Assembly (NCBI GenBank): GCA_016125255.1
Contig: WGMD01000002.1
Location: 806,001-870,000 of the forward strand
DNA: 64,000 bases
Source: Planctomycetota bacterium
Lineage (GTDB): Bacteria; Planctomycetota; Phycisphaerae; Phycisphaerales; Zrk34
Direction of reading: 5' to 3'
The notes under the pieces were generated by a model that was not told where the DNA came from, did not search any database, and was given only the letters and a program-made list of their open reading frames with translations. Numbering within the stretch: the stretch's first letter is position 1; each line of letters opens with the position of its first letter. Below are positions 45,366 to 54,338 of the stretch, in pieces. The translations under genes and the position numbers were made by a program.

Positions 45366-47882
45366 ATGAGTGAGGCCTTGTGTGTGATGTGCGAAATTCG
45401 CAATCGATGCGGCGGGCGCGGTTGGCTCCCGGTATGGATCGGGATCGTCGCCGGCTTGTACGTCGCCGCCGCTCACGCCGCCGATGACAAGCCCGCCGAT
45501 CGCCCCGCCGCGACCCACCCGACGCTCAGCGGCTCCGCCGGCGTGGGCGGCATCGGGTTCTATCAGCCCAATCGATGGGGGCTGGTCCTCGGCCATCTGC
45601 GCAACGACACCCCCGATCCGCAGAACGCGCGGCTGATCTTCCGATTCGATGACCAATCGCAGCGGGAGTTCATACGCAACGTCTGGCTCCCGCCGGGCAC
45701 GCGCCGCGAAGTGTTTTTGCCGGTGCGCTTCGGCGCCGCGGGCGCGGACCAGAAGACCGCCGCCACCGAAACGCTCCTCGCGCCCACCGATGCGGAGGTC
45801 GAGTTCGATCGTCAGCCCGGACTCGTGCGCCTCGTGCAGGACCCGAACCTCTTCGCCGTCATCTCCGACAATGACAAGCTCGACGACGAAGCGATCGGCG
45901 TCATGAGTCTGGCCCGCAAGCGCATGAGTCTCACGCCCGGCATGTCCTTCATCGCCCCGCACCGCGCGATGCGATTCGACGTCGGGTGGGACGGCGTGAA
46001 AGTCGCCATGTTCAGCGCCGATCACCCGCTCATGGACGCCGCCCAGCGCCGCGGGCTGCTCCGCTGGGTCCTCGGCGGGGGCAAACTGCTCATCTTCGCC
46101 GACCAGGTCGATTCCGATGCGATGCGCGAACTGCTCGGCGAGGCATGGAGCATCTCGTACCTGGATCAGGTGACGCTGACGACGATCCGTTTCGACGAAG
46201 GGCGCGGCGCGCCGATGCGGCTGTCGGGACAGAATGCCTGGAGCGAGCCGACGGTGGAAGTGGAGCAGCCCATCACGATGACCCGGCTCACCGCGCCGGG
46301 ATTCGACACGCTGCTGGAGGTCAACCGCTGGCCCGCCCTGCTGACGCGCTCGCTGGGGGCGGGGCAGATCATTGTCAGCACGCTCGGCGGCCGCGCCTGG
46401 ACCGACCCCAAGGCCGACGCGGCGATCAATGTGCTCAGCGGCCTGATCCTGCCGACGATGCTCCTCAATGACAAGCGCGTCGAGGACACCGCGCTCCTCG
46501 CCGGGCCAACCGGTCAGACGTTCGTGAGCGACGCCATCGGCTATCAGATCGTGCCGCGGGAGAATGTCGCGATCGTGCTCGGGGCGCTGATCGCCGTATT
46601 GGTGCTTTCGGGCGCGATGTTCTACAAGGCGGGCCGACTCGAACGCGTCGGCCCAGTGGGCGCGGTCGCGGCGCTGGCGGCGATGGGCGTGTTGGTGGGC
46701 ATGGGCCAGTCGCAGCGCGGCAAGGTCGCGCCGACGGTGTCGGGACTGCAATGGGTCCACGCCCAGCCCGGCCTCACCGCCGCGCGACTGCACGGCACGC
46801 TGGGCTTCTTCGACGGACAAGGCGCGACGCTCGACGTGCGCGGCGGCGGCGGCGGATGGACCTGGCCTCAGCCCCTCGGGCAGGCCGAGCCGATCGGCCG
46901 CATGATGTGGAGCGATGTCGATCAATGGCGCTGGCCCGCCCTGCCGATCGCCGCCGGCGCGGTTCGCCCCGTCGAGTTCGCCGCAAACCTCAACTTCGAG
47001 CGCTCGCCGACGATGCATCTGCGCTTCGGGCCCGACGGATTGAGCGGCGAAGTGAACTGGCCCACGCACGGCGACATGAGCGATGCGCTTCTCAAGACGG
47101 ATCAGGCGAATCTGCATGTGGACCTCGCCGGCTCCGGCGCGACGCGCACGCTGAGCATCACGCCCGATGATGTCCTGCCGCGCGGGGCGGCGTTCACCAA
47201 CGGCCTGCTCTCGCAGACCCAGCAGCGCCGCGCCGCCGCACTCAAGGATGTGCTCACGCAGACGCGCTTCGACGAGCCGACGCTGCTGGCGTGGGGCGAG
47301 GGCATCGATTGGGGGCTGCATGTCGAGCCGGCGCTGGCGGAGCATGTGGAGGCGCTTTGGTCCATGCCCTTGTCGATCGAAGCGAGCGAACCGGGGACGA
47401 AGGTCCGCATTCCCTGGCCGCTTGTTGAAATGCAGGACATCGGCGTGCGTGAGGAGAAGTTCGGCCTCAACCGCCTGCCGATCTACATCGCCTCGACGCG
47501 CAAGTGGCTCGACGAAATCTCCGGACCCAGCGCGTATCTGGCCCGCTTCGTGATCCCCGCCGGCGCGAGGCCGCTGAAGATCACCGAGGCGAAGGTGCAT
47601 CTGGACATCACGGCGATCGGGCGACCGGTGCGGATTCTGACCATCCGCGGCACCGAGCCGATCGAACTCGCCCGGCTCACCGGGCCCGATGGACACGTGG
47701 TGGTCACGCTGGATGTGAGCAAACTTCAGATCGATGCACGCGGCGGCGTCCTGCTTGCTTTCGATGTCCAGAACGCCGACAACCGCCTGCCCGGACAGGT
47801 GCAGGGAACGGACATCTGGTCCGTGCGGCAGTTCGGTCTCGAGCTTTCGGGCGTCGTCGCCTCCGATGGAAACACAAAATGA
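45366..47882 (+). CDS. large membrane-anchored protein of an ABC exporter operon
   Basis: An 838-aa protein of no recognised family. One helix near the start (WLPVWIGIVAGLYVAAAHAA) looks like a signal sequence. About 330 exported residues follow, including GGKLLIFADQ, a flavodoxin or GATase-like beta strand. Two membrane helices occur near 400-445 (NVAIVLGALIAVLVLSGAMF), then a long second extracytoplasmic part. The stop overlaps the start of the ATPase gene (ATGA). Position and topology recall the GldG-like or BatA-like proteins that work beside ABC-2 exporters, but this is inference from context. Confidence 0.65.
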   Translation: MSEALCVMCEIRNRCGGRGWLPVWIGIVAGLYVAAAHAADDKPADRPAATHPTLSGSAGVGGIGFYQPNRWGLVLGHLRNDTPDPQNARLIFRFDDQSQREFIRNVWLPPGTRREVFLPVRFGAAGADQKTAATETLLAPTDAEVEFDRQPGLVRLVQDPNLFAVISDNDKLDDEAIGVMSLARKRMSLTPGMSFIAPHRAMRFDVGWDGVKVAMFSADHPLMDAAQRRGLLRWVLGGGKLLIFADQVDSDAMRELLGEAWSISYLDQVTLTTIRFDEGRGAPMRLSGQNAWSEPTVEVEQPITMTRLTAPGFDTLLEVNRWPALLTRSLGAGQIIVSTLGGRAWTDPKADAAINVLSGLILPTMLLNDKRVEDTALLAGPTGQTFVSDAIGYQIVPRENVAIVLGALIAVLVLSGAMFYKAGRLERVGPVGAVAALAAMGVLVGMGQSQRGKVAPTVSGLQWVHAQPGLTAARLHGTLGFFDGQGATLDVRGGGGGWTWPQPLGQAEPIGRMMWSDVDQWRWPALPIAAGAVRPVEFAANLNFERSPTMHLRFGPDGLSGEVNWPTHGDMSDALLKTDQANLHVDLAGSGATRTLSITPDDVLPRGAAFTNGLLSQTQQRRAAALKDVLTQTRFDEPTLLAWGEGIDWGLHVEPALAEHVEALWSMPLSIEASEPGTKVRIPWPLVEMQDIGVREEKFGLNRLPIYIASTRKWLDEISGPSAYLARFVIPAGARPLKITEAKVHLDITAIGRPVRILTIRGTEPIELARLTGPDGHVVVTLDVSKLQIDARGGVLLAFDVQNADNRLPGQVQGTDIWSVRQFGLELSGVVASDGNTK

Positions 47883-48913
47883 GCCAAACCACCGACCAAC
47901 CCGTCGTACAGGCGATCAACCTCACCAAAAAATACGGTGAGTTCACCGCGCTGGACAACCTGAACCTGCATCTGGAACGCGGGCAGATCCTCGGCTACAT
48001 CGGCCCCAACGGCGCGGGCAAGACCACGACGATCAAGATCCTCGTCGGACTCGCCCGCCCCACCGAAGGCAAGGCCTTCATCGCCGGTCACGACTGCTCG
48101 CACGATGTGCGACAGATCAAGCGCCTCGTCGGATACATGCCCGACGTCTTCGGCGCTTACGACAACATGCGCGTCCGCGAATATCTGGACTTCTTCGGGG
48201 CCGCGTTCCGCATCCCGCAGAAACAGCGCGGCCGCCGCATCGAGGAAGTCATGGAGATCACCGGCACGACGTACATGGCGGACCTGTACGTCGAGGCGCT
48301 GAGCCACGGCATGAAGCAGCGCGTCGGCATCGCCCGCACCCTGCTGCACGATCCGCAGGTGCTCATCCTCGACGAGCCGGCCAACGGGCTGGACCCCGCC
48401 GCACGCATCGACATGCGGCAGATTCTGCTTCGCCTCTCGGACATGGGCAAGACGCTGATCGTGACCAGCCACATCCTCCCCGAGCTGTCGCGCATCTGCG
48501 ACGTCGTCGCCATCATCACGCACGGCAAGCTCCGCGCCTTCGGCACGCTCGATCAGATCATGCACAAGGTGCGCCAGCGCCGCACGGTGCTCGCCACCCT
48601 CGCCGACGCGGCGCAGGTTGACGCGCTCGCCGCGATGCTGCGCGACAAGCTCGAACCCGGGGCGGAGGTGCTGCCCAGCGAAGCCGAGTCGCAGGTGCGT
48701 TTCTCCAGCACCGCCGACGACCGCCAGCTCGCCGAGCTGCTCACCGCCGCCGTCAACGCCGGCATCGCCATCGCCCAGTTCAACGAAGTCCCGATGGACC
48801 TCGAAGACGCGTTCCTTGAAGTCACGGGCCTCGGCCACGCCGGCGAAGGGCCCTCCGACGCGCCGGTCGGCCGCCCGGCGAAAGCGGAGACGGATGATGC
48901 GGTGACGACGTGA
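47879..48913 (+). CDS. ABC transporter ATP-binding protein (ABC-2 type)
   Basis: A 344-aa ATPase. Walker A is GYIGPNGAGKTTTIKILVGL, the signature VEALSHGMKQRVGIARTLLH (LSHGMKQR replacing LSGGQ, as in ABC-2 exporters), Walker B VLILDEPANGLDPAARIDMR and the H-loop LIVTSHILPELSRICDVVAI. The Q-loop VGYMPDVFGAYDNMRVREYL is present. The last 100 residues form a regulatory or dimerising tail. It powers the permease encoded at 49410, from which it is separated by an S23/IVP cassette beginning 7 bases after its stop. Confidence 0.95.
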   Translation: MSQTTDQPVVQAINLTKKYGEFTALDNLNLHLERGQILGYIGPNGAGKTTTIKILVGLARPTEGKAFIAGHDCSHDVRQIKRLVGYMPDVFGAYDNMRVREYLDFFGAAFRIPQKQRGRRIEEVMEITGTTYMADLYVEALSHGMKQRVGIARTLLHDPQVLILDEPANGLDPAARIDMRQILLRLSDMGKTLIVTSHILPELSRICDVVAIITHGKLRAFGTLDQIMHKVRQRRTVLATLADAAQVDALAAMLRDKLEPGAEVLPSEAESQVRFSSTADDRQLAELLTAAVNAGIAIAQFNEVPMDLEDAFLEVTGLGHAGEGPSDAPVGRPAKAETDDAVTT

Positions 48914-48920
48914 CGTATTA

Positions 48921-49397
48921 ATCGTTCTCGTTCTCGTTCCTCGTTCCTCGTTCCTCGTTCCTCGTTCCTCGTTCCTCGTTCCTCGTTCTCGTAATCGATT
49001 CGCCCATGGCACACCAGTTCGATCACGAAAAACTTGATGTCTACCGACTGAGCATCGAATTCGTCGGCTGGGTCATCCGTCTCGTCGCGGACATGGACGG
49101 GTTCGCTCGCCAAGCGCGTGACCAGCTCCTGCGTTCTTCGCAGTCAATTCCGCTAAATATTGCTGAAGGCAACGGCAAACGAGCGGGCAAAGATCGGTGT
49201 CGATCTTTTGAGATTGCGCGTGGATCAGCGATGGAATCGGCCGCGACACTGGATGTCATCGCGGCAATTGGTGCCGCCTCCTCTGAGTCGATCGAACAGG
49301 GAAAGGCCATGCAGCTGAGAATTGTTTCGATGTTGACAAAACTGGCTCCGCCGAAGGATTGATCGATTACGAGAACGAGGAACGAGAACGAGAACGA
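48921..49397. mobile_element. S23/IVP gene cassette flanked by inverted heptamer arrays
   Basis: The left arm (48921-48999) reads ATCGTTCTCGTTCTCG, then seven units of TTCCTCG, then TTCTCGTAATCGAT. The right arm (49362-49397) is its reverse complement with only one heptamer unit (ATCGATTACGAGAACGAGG, then AACGAGAACGAGAACGA). Between the arms is one four-helix-bundle gene. The whole unit sits exactly in the gap between an ABC ATPase gene and its permease gene, as an insertion would. No transposase is present, so how it moves is unknown. Confidence 0.7.
49006..49362 (+). CDS. S23/IVP-type four-helix-bundle protein
   Basis: A 118-aa protein of the family first found inside 23S rRNA intervening sequences (23S_rRNA_IVP, related in fold to Avd of diversity-generating retroelements). 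It starts MAHQFDHEKLDVYRLSIEFV, the usual F-x-x-LDVY opening, and contains FARQARDQLLRSSQSIPLNI, then AEGNGKRAGKD, RSFEIARGSAMESAATLDVI. Four amphipathic helices are expected to assemble into a pentameric ring. The function is unknown; basic surfaces suggest nucleic-acid binding. It is bounded by inverted heptamer arrays inside an ABC transporter operon. Confidence 0.92.
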   Translation: MAHQFDHEKLDVYRLSIEFVGWVIRLVADMDGFARQARDQLLRSSQSIPLNIAEGNGKRAGKDRCRSFEIARGSAMESAATLDVIAAIGAASSESIEQGKAMQLRIVSMLTKLAPPKD

Positions 49398-49409
49398 ACA
49401 GACATACCT

Positions 49410-51077
49410 ATGACCAACCCCATCATCCAACGCGAACTCATTTCCGTCCTTCGCCAGCCGCGGGCGTGGGCGATTCAGTTGATTTTCGCGGCGGCGCTTT
49501 GCCTGCTGGTGTTGACCGTCTGGCCGGACTCGGCGACGGTCAATCTCGGCGGGCGGCAGGCGCAGCAGTTGCTCTCCGTCTTCGTGTACGGCCTGCTGGT
49601 CGGGCTGATCCTCATGGCCCCGGCGTTCCCGGCGATGGCGATCGTGCGTGAACGCCAGCAGGGAACGCTCACGCTTCTGCTCACCAGCCCGCTGACGCCC
49701 ACCGACATCCTGCTGGGCAAGATCAGCGCCGCCCTCGGCTTCGTCGCGCTGCTGCTGATCCTCTCGCTGCCGGGGGCGGCGGCGTGTTTCGTCATGGGCG
49801 GCGTGGCCATCGAACAGCTCGCCTGGGTCTACGCCGTGCTCGCCCTGGTGGCGGCCCAGTACGCGCTGCTCGCCCTGTTCATCTCCGCGCGCGTCAAGAG
49901 CACTGACGCCGCCCTGCGCATCACCTACGGCCTCATCCTCGTCATGTGCGTCTTCACCCTCGGGCCCAACCTCATGCTCCAGGGCAAAATGACCGGCCCG
50001 ATGGCGCCGATCGGCGACGCGGCCCAGTGGCTCGCCTCCGTCAGTCCCCTCCCGGCGGTGATGCATCTTGTCGGTCACGAATCTGTCGGCTCGCGCGGAC
50101 TGGCCGCCACCGATGATCCCGTCACGCAGTACGCCCTGCTCGCCGCCCTGTCGATCGTCGCATTCGCGATCGGCACGCACATGAAGCTCCGCCCGATGGT
50201 GACGGACCGCCCGCGGTCCAAGGGCATGATCACCGACGACATGGACAAGCGCGTGCGCCGCCGGCGGCGGATGCTCTTCCTTGTCGATCCCAACCGTCGC
50301 TCCGGCTCGATCGCCAACTACGAAAACCCCGTCATGATGAAGGAATTCCGCACGCGCACCTTCGGGCGCGCCCACTGGATGATCCGCATCGTCGGCTCGT
50401 GCCTGATCGTCAGTCTGGCGCTGATGCTCGTCGCCACGATGGGCACGATGTGGGTCCAGACAAGCTACATGGGCGGCGTGCTGGTGATCTTCCAGATGGG
50501 ACTGATCGTGCTGGTGACGCCGGCGCTTTCGGCGGCGGTGATCAGCAGCGAGCTGGAGAGCGGCGGATGGGTCCTGCTTCAGATGACGCCCCTTCGCGCG
50601 CGGCAGATCGTCGTGGGCAAGCTCTTGAGCGTGGCGTGGACGTTGACGCTCATCCTGCTGGCGACGCTGCCGGGGTACGCGGTGCTGCTCGTCATCGACG
50701 AAGGGCGCAAGGGGCAGGTGCAGGAGGTGCTCATCAGTCTCACGCTCACCTCGCTGTTCTGCCTGCTGGTCGGCGCGGCCTGCTCGGGGCTTTTCCGCAA
50801 GACGACCGCGGCGACGACGACGGCGTACCTGATCGTGGTGAGTCTGTGCGTCGTGACGCTGCTTCCCTGGCTCGGTGAAGGCACGCTTTTCGGGCGCGAC
50901 TTCGTCGAGGCGGCGCTGACGCTCAATCCGCTTGCGGCGGGGCTGGCGGCGATGCACATGCCGGGCATGGATCAGTACAACCTCACGCCGATCAACTGGT
51001 ACTTTCTGGGCATCGGCAGCGCGATCGCCGCGGCGCTGTTGTGGATTCGCACATGGGAGCTGACCAAACCACGATGA
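49410..51077 (+). CDS. ABC-2 type transporter permease
   Basis: A 555-aa protein. It begins MTNPIIQRELISVLRQPRAW, a usual ABC-2 permease start, with about 12 membrane segments in two halves: RERQQGTLTLLLTSPLTPTD and ELESGGWVLLQMTPLRARQI both show the E-x-G-T/W...L..P coupling-helix motif. It would form the channel for the ATPase at 47879. The ATG at 49410 comes 13 bases after the S23/IVP cassette. No ribosome-binding site remains near it, so the insertion may have changed its translation. Its stop overlaps a possible start (51074) of the HEAT-repeat gene. Confidence 0.9.
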   Translation: MTNPIIQRELISVLRQPRAWAIQLIFAAALCLLVLTVWPDSATVNLGGRQAQQLLSVFVYGLLVGLILMAPAFPAMAIVRERQQGTLTLLLTSPLTPTDILLGKISAALGFVALLLILSLPGAAACFVMGGVAIEQLAWVYAVLALVAAQYALLALFISARVKSTDAALRITYGLILVMCVFTLGPNLMLQGKMTGPMAPIGDAAQWLASVSPLPAVMHLVGHESVGSRGLAATDDPVTQYALLAALSIVAFAIGTHMKLRPMVTDRPRSKGMITDDMDKRVRRRRRMLFLVDPNRRSGSIANYENPVMMKEFRTRTFGRAHWMIRIVGSCLIVSLALMLVATMGTMWVQTSYMGGVLVIFQMGLIVLVTPALSAAVISSELESGGWVLLQMTPLRARQIVVGKLLSVAWTLTLILLATLPGYAVLLVIDEGRKGQVQEVLISLTLTSLFCLLVGAACSGLFRKTTAATTTAYLIVVSLCVVTLLPWLGEGTLFGRDFVEAALTLNPLAAGLAAMHMPGMDQYNLTPINWYFLGIGSAIAAALLWIRTWELTKPR

Positions 51078-51111
51078 GCATCACACGCATTTCAATTAAG
51101 GCCTCTGCATC

Positions 51112-51242
51112 GCCTCTCCCTCCGGGAGAGGTCGGCCCGAAGGGCCGGGTGAGGGTGCGTCCGATGACTGACGGCGTTCGATGCGGAGCGCGCCTTCATT
51201 CGGGGCCACCCTCACCCCGGCCCTCTCCCGGAGGGAGAGGGG
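51112..51242. repeat. 131-bp dispersed hairpin element, copy 2
   Basis: Left arm CCTCTCCCTCCGGGAGAGGT, then CGGCCCGAAGGGCCG and GGTGAGGGTGC; right arm CCACCCTCACCCCGGCC, then CTCTCCCGGAGGGAGAGG. It is the reverse-oriented counterpart of copy 1 at 21642-21772. It lies at the 5' end of the HEAT-repeat gene and keeps that reading frame open. Confidence 0.85.
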
Positions 51243-51265
51243 GTTTTTCGAAACTTTTCATCCCG

Positions 51266-53056
51266 ATGTTCGCACCTGGCCTGATCGCGCTGTCGATCGG
51301 GGCGGCGTGTCTGGCCGGTCCGATGGAACAGGAGCATCTTTACGATGTGCCCGAGCCGACGCAGGTCACCGATGCGCGGCTCGGGCCGTTGATGAAGCTC
51401 GCGCTGGATCAGCCGGACGATCTGACGAAGCTCGAAGCGATGTCCGAAGTCGCGCGCTACAAGTTCACGGGGCTGGCGCCGCGCCTTGTCGAGCTGCTCG
51501 ACGACCCGTCGCCGCTGGTGTCGACGTCGGCGCTGGACACGCTCGATGTGCTCGATGACCGGCAGGCGACGGACCGGGTGATGAAGATCATCGAACCGCG
51601 CGCGGCGTATCAGCAGTTTCAGATCGAGCAGACGATGACGGCAGACCGGATGCTGGCGCGGTGGGGACAGGCGGGGGCGGCGGAGGTGTGGCGCATGCGG
51701 GCGATGGAGAAGAACGCCCCCATGTCGCTGCGCATCTCGGCGGTCAAGTCGCTGGGCGCGGCGGCGGCGAGCGACGCGGCGACGGGCGAAGCGCTCAAGC
51801 AGCTTGTGGGCGACAGGGGCGCGCCGCTGAGTCTGCGCCTCGCGGCGGCGGATGCGATCAGCACGCTGCACATCGAAGCCCGCGACACGGCCGACGCCGC
51901 CATCGCCCTGCAAGGCCCCGTCGGTCCGATCCTCGCCGTGCGCATCGTCGCCCGGGCCACGAGCGCCGCGGACATCGACCTGCTCAAGACGCTGGCCGGC
52001 AATCCCGAACCGATGGTGCAGGGCGCGGCGATGGCGCGGCTGTTCGAGCTGGGCCCGAAAAATCTTTGGGAAAACGCGGGGATCACGATCCATTCGCCGG
52101 ACCCGAAAGTGCGCCTGCTGACGGTCAAGGCGCTGGAGACGCGCGGCGTCGCCGACAGCGTCGCGCTTCTGTCCGAAACGCTCAATGACCCGCATCCGGA
52201 TGTGCGGACGGAGGCGAAGCGTGTGCTGGGCGTGCTGGCGCAATCGAGCGATCTGAACGGCGTGGTGAAGGCGGCACTCATCGCCATTCTCACGCAGTCG
52301 GCCGACGAAGTGCGGCGGCATCCGGCCCCGCACTGGCGCGCGGCCGAGCAGGCGGCGATCCTTTCGGGCGAACTGGACGACAAGAGCGCGGCCGACGTGC
52401 TGATGAAGCTATTTGATCACGATCGACCGGAGGTGCGCGTGGCGTCGATCGTGGGGCTGCGCCCGCTGGATGTTGAGCGGACGCATCAGCCGGTGCTCGA
52501 TCTGCTGGCCCGGCGGATCGACGAGATGGAGCATCGCACGAAGCAGGCCGAGGCGGCGGCGAAGAAGAAAAAGGACAACGAGGAAGTCGACAACAGTTGG
52601 GTCGACGCCAACCGCGTCACATCCGATCAGGCCAACGAAGCGGCGCAGACGCTGGGCGTCTGGCGCGTGAGCGAGGCCGACCCGGTGCTTCGGCGGCTCA
52701 TTCCCAAGGCGAGCCCCGCCAGCGCCGAGTGCCGCGCGGGGGCGATTTGGGCGCTGGGCTGGCTTCACGAAAACAAGCCCGACAAGAAGCTGGCGGAGAA
52801 GCTCATCGAGCGCGTCTTCGATCTCAACCCGCTCAATCCCGAAGCCGACGAAGTCCGCCGGGCGTCGATCATCACGATCGGGCGGATGAAGGCGATGGAG
52901 CAGGCGGACGCATTGGGCAACCGCTATCGTCAGGACGGGCTGGACATCCGATGCGCGGCTCGCTGGGCGCTGGAGCACATGACCGGTAAGCCCGTGCCGG
53001 AGATCACGCTCGACCCGGCGACGGCGTCGGATGCGTTCATCAGTCCGTTGCGGTAA
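51266..53056 (+). CDS. secreted HEAT-repeat protein
   Basis: A 596-aa exported protein. A signal peptide (MFAPGLIALSIGAACLAGPM) precedes about ten HEAT/PBS-lyase-like helical repeats: ARYKFTGLAPRLVELLDDPS, TRGVADSVALLSETLNDPHP with DVRTEAKRVLGVLA, and DVLMKLFDHDRPEVRVASIV. Such arrays act as binding scaffolds. An in-frame start at 51074 overlaps the permease stop (ATGA) and would add 64 residues, most of them translated from the 131-bp repeat (SPLPPGEVGPKGRVRVRP). It is likely that the gene once began at 51074 and was interrupted by the element. It is the last exported component of this operon. Confidence 0.8.
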   Translation: MFAPGLIALSIGAACLAGPMEQEHLYDVPEPTQVTDARLGPLMKLALDQPDDLTKLEAMSEVARYKFTGLAPRLVELLDDPSPLVSTSALDTLDVLDDRQATDRVMKIIEPRAAYQQFQIEQTMTADRMLARWGQAGAAEVWRMRAMEKNAPMSLRISAVKSLGAAAASDAATGEALKQLVGDRGAPLSLRLAAADAISTLHIEARDTADAAIALQGPVGPILAVRIVARATSAADIDLLKTLAGNPEPMVQGAAMARLFELGPKNLWENAGITIHSPDPKVRLLTVKALETRGVADSVALLSETLNDPHPDVRTEAKRVLGVLAQSSDLNGVVKAALIAILTQSADEVRRHPAPHWRAAEQAAILSGELDDKSAADVLMKLFDHDRPEVRVASIVGLRPLDVERTHQPVLDLLARRIDEMEHRTKQAEAAAKKKKDNEEVDNSWVDANRVTSDQANEAAQTLGVWRVSEADPVLRRLIPKASPASAECRAGAIWALGWLHENKPDKKLAEKLIERVFDLNPLNPEADEVRRASIITIGRMKAMEQADALGNRYRQDGLDIRCAARWALEHMTGKPVPEITLDPATASDAFISPLR

Positions 53057-53072
53057 GGTAGTCGCCGCGACG

Positions 53073-53456
53073 ATGCGGATCACCCTTCAACAGCGCGTGC
53101 GGTATGTCGAGTGCGACCCGATGGGGTTCGTGCACCATTCGATCTATCCGATCTGGTTCGAGATGGCGCGGACGGAGTTGCTGCGCCAGTCGGGCATTTC
53201 GTATGCGCAGCTCGAAGCGACGGGGACGCTGATTGTCGTGGTCAAGCTGGAAGTGAAGTATCGCAAGCCGGCCAAGTATGACGATGTGCTGGACATCACC
53301 GCGATCTGCACGCGGGCCGCGGGAGCGCGGATCGAGCACAGCTACGAGATTCGACGGGGCGACGAGCTGCTCGTGGTGGGCTCGACGGTGCTGGCGTGCA
53401 TCGACCGCGCGGGCAAGGTGCAGCCGGTGCCGGAGCATCTGCATTACGAGCCGTGA
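53073..53456 (+). CDS. YbgC/4HBT-type acyl-CoA thioesterase
   Basis: A 127-aa hotdog-fold thioesterase. The motif RYVECDPMGFVHHSIYPIWF with the catalytic Asp (D in the YxECDxMGxVHH pattern) and EMARTELLRQSGISYAQLEA are characteristic of YbgC/FcbC proteins, which hydrolyse short acyl-CoAs and in many Gram-negatives sit near tol-pal; tol-pal is not seen here. ATG at 53073 is 17 bases after the HEAT gene stop and may be co-transcribed. Confidence 0.92.
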   Translation: MRITLQQRVRYVECDPMGFVHHSIYPIWFEMARTELLRQSGISYAQLEATGTLIVVVKLEVKYRKPAKYDDVLDITAICTRAAGARIEHSYEIRRGDELLVVGSTVLACIDRAGKVQPVPEHLHYEP

Positions 53457-53518
53457 AGGTGATGGATTCGGGGCTTGGGCGGCCTCAGCCCTCGGCTTTG
53501 GGGATGCTCCGTCATCGT

Positions 53519-54313
53519 TTACTTGTATGTCATCGCGTAGCTGCCGGGGACGGGCACGAATTTGCCCAGGTCCTGTTGCGTGAAGAGGACGACGCGGTCG
53601 AGGCCGCCCCACGTGTGGATGAACAAAAGGTCCTTGAAGTCGGCCCATGCGACCGAGCCGTCGACATACGCCTGATTGTGGCCGGCGGGGTAGACGTCGC
53701 GGCCGAAGTCGGCCTTGTGCGAGGGCTGATCGAGGAACCACTTCCCGCCCGCGCCCCACTGGTAATCGATCTTCATCGTCGTGTCGGACACCATGACCCA
53801 TCGGCCGGACGAATGGCTGAGCGAGATGGGACTGCGCGACGCGACGTTGCCGGTCAGCGGGTTGGACCACGTTTCGATCCCGCCGTAGTAGCAGTAGCCG
53901 ATGAGCAGACTGTTGGAGTTGTACCACTGGCTCTTGAAACCCGAGCGTGAGGGGCAGTCCCACATCTTGCCCGGCGAGCGGTATCCGCCGACTTTGTCGC
54001 CCATGAGCCCGAGCCGGCCCCACGCATCGACCCAGTCCACCTTCTCGTCGCCCGCCTTGTTGCGATGCACGAATGAGCCGGCCATGTCGAACTGATGCGG
54101 CACGGCGCGCCCGCGGCAGATGATGAAGATGCCCTGGTTTTCCTGCGCGTACATGATCGTCGCCTGCGTGATGGAGCGTTCGTTGGTCGCGCAGACGGTC
54201 CGCCGGGCGACCTCGCGCGCCGACGCCATCGCAGGAAGAAGGATGGCGATGAGCAAAGCAATGATCGCCACGACGACGAGCAGCTCAATCAAGGTGAAGG
54301 CATGTCGACGCAT
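53519..54313 (-). CDS. pseudopilin-like secreted protein (H-X9-DG type), cassette C
   Basis: A 264-aa protein starting [20 protein letters not shown], a prepilin-type leader, then [20 protein letters not shown]. The C-terminal motif is [20 protein letters not shown], the full H-x-x-x-YVDG form. It has the same build as the genes at 13498, 14434 and 7474. AAGGAGG precedes the ATG at 54313. It closes cassette C, 25 bases after the sialate esterase gene. Confidence 0.9.
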   Translation of the reverse strand: MRRHAFTLIELLVVVAIIALLIAILLPAMASAREVARRTVCATNERSITQATIMYAQENQGIFIICRGRAVPHQFDMAGSFVHRNKAGDEKVDWVDAWGRLGLMGDKVGGYRSPGKMWDCPSRSGFKSQWYNSNSLLIGYCYYGGIETWSNPLTGNVASRSPISLSHSSGRWVMVSDTTMKIDYQWGAGGKWFLDQPSHKADFGRDVYPAGHNQAYVDGSVAWADFKDLLFIHTWGGLDRVVLFTQQDLGKFVPVPGSYAMTYK

Positions 54314-54338
54314 CAGCGCCTCCTTCGATTCGGAAAGC

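Noticed and set aside
45345-47696. 783-codon open frame on the minus strand
   Set aside because: Composition is His/Arg/Asp-rich without motifs. The plus-strand frame has a signal sequence and a coupled downstream gene.
48936-48990. Seven direct heptamers, considered as a CRISPR-like array
   Set aside because: Units are 7 bases with no spacers, and no cas genes are nearby. It is a simple tandem array forming one arm of an inverted repeat.
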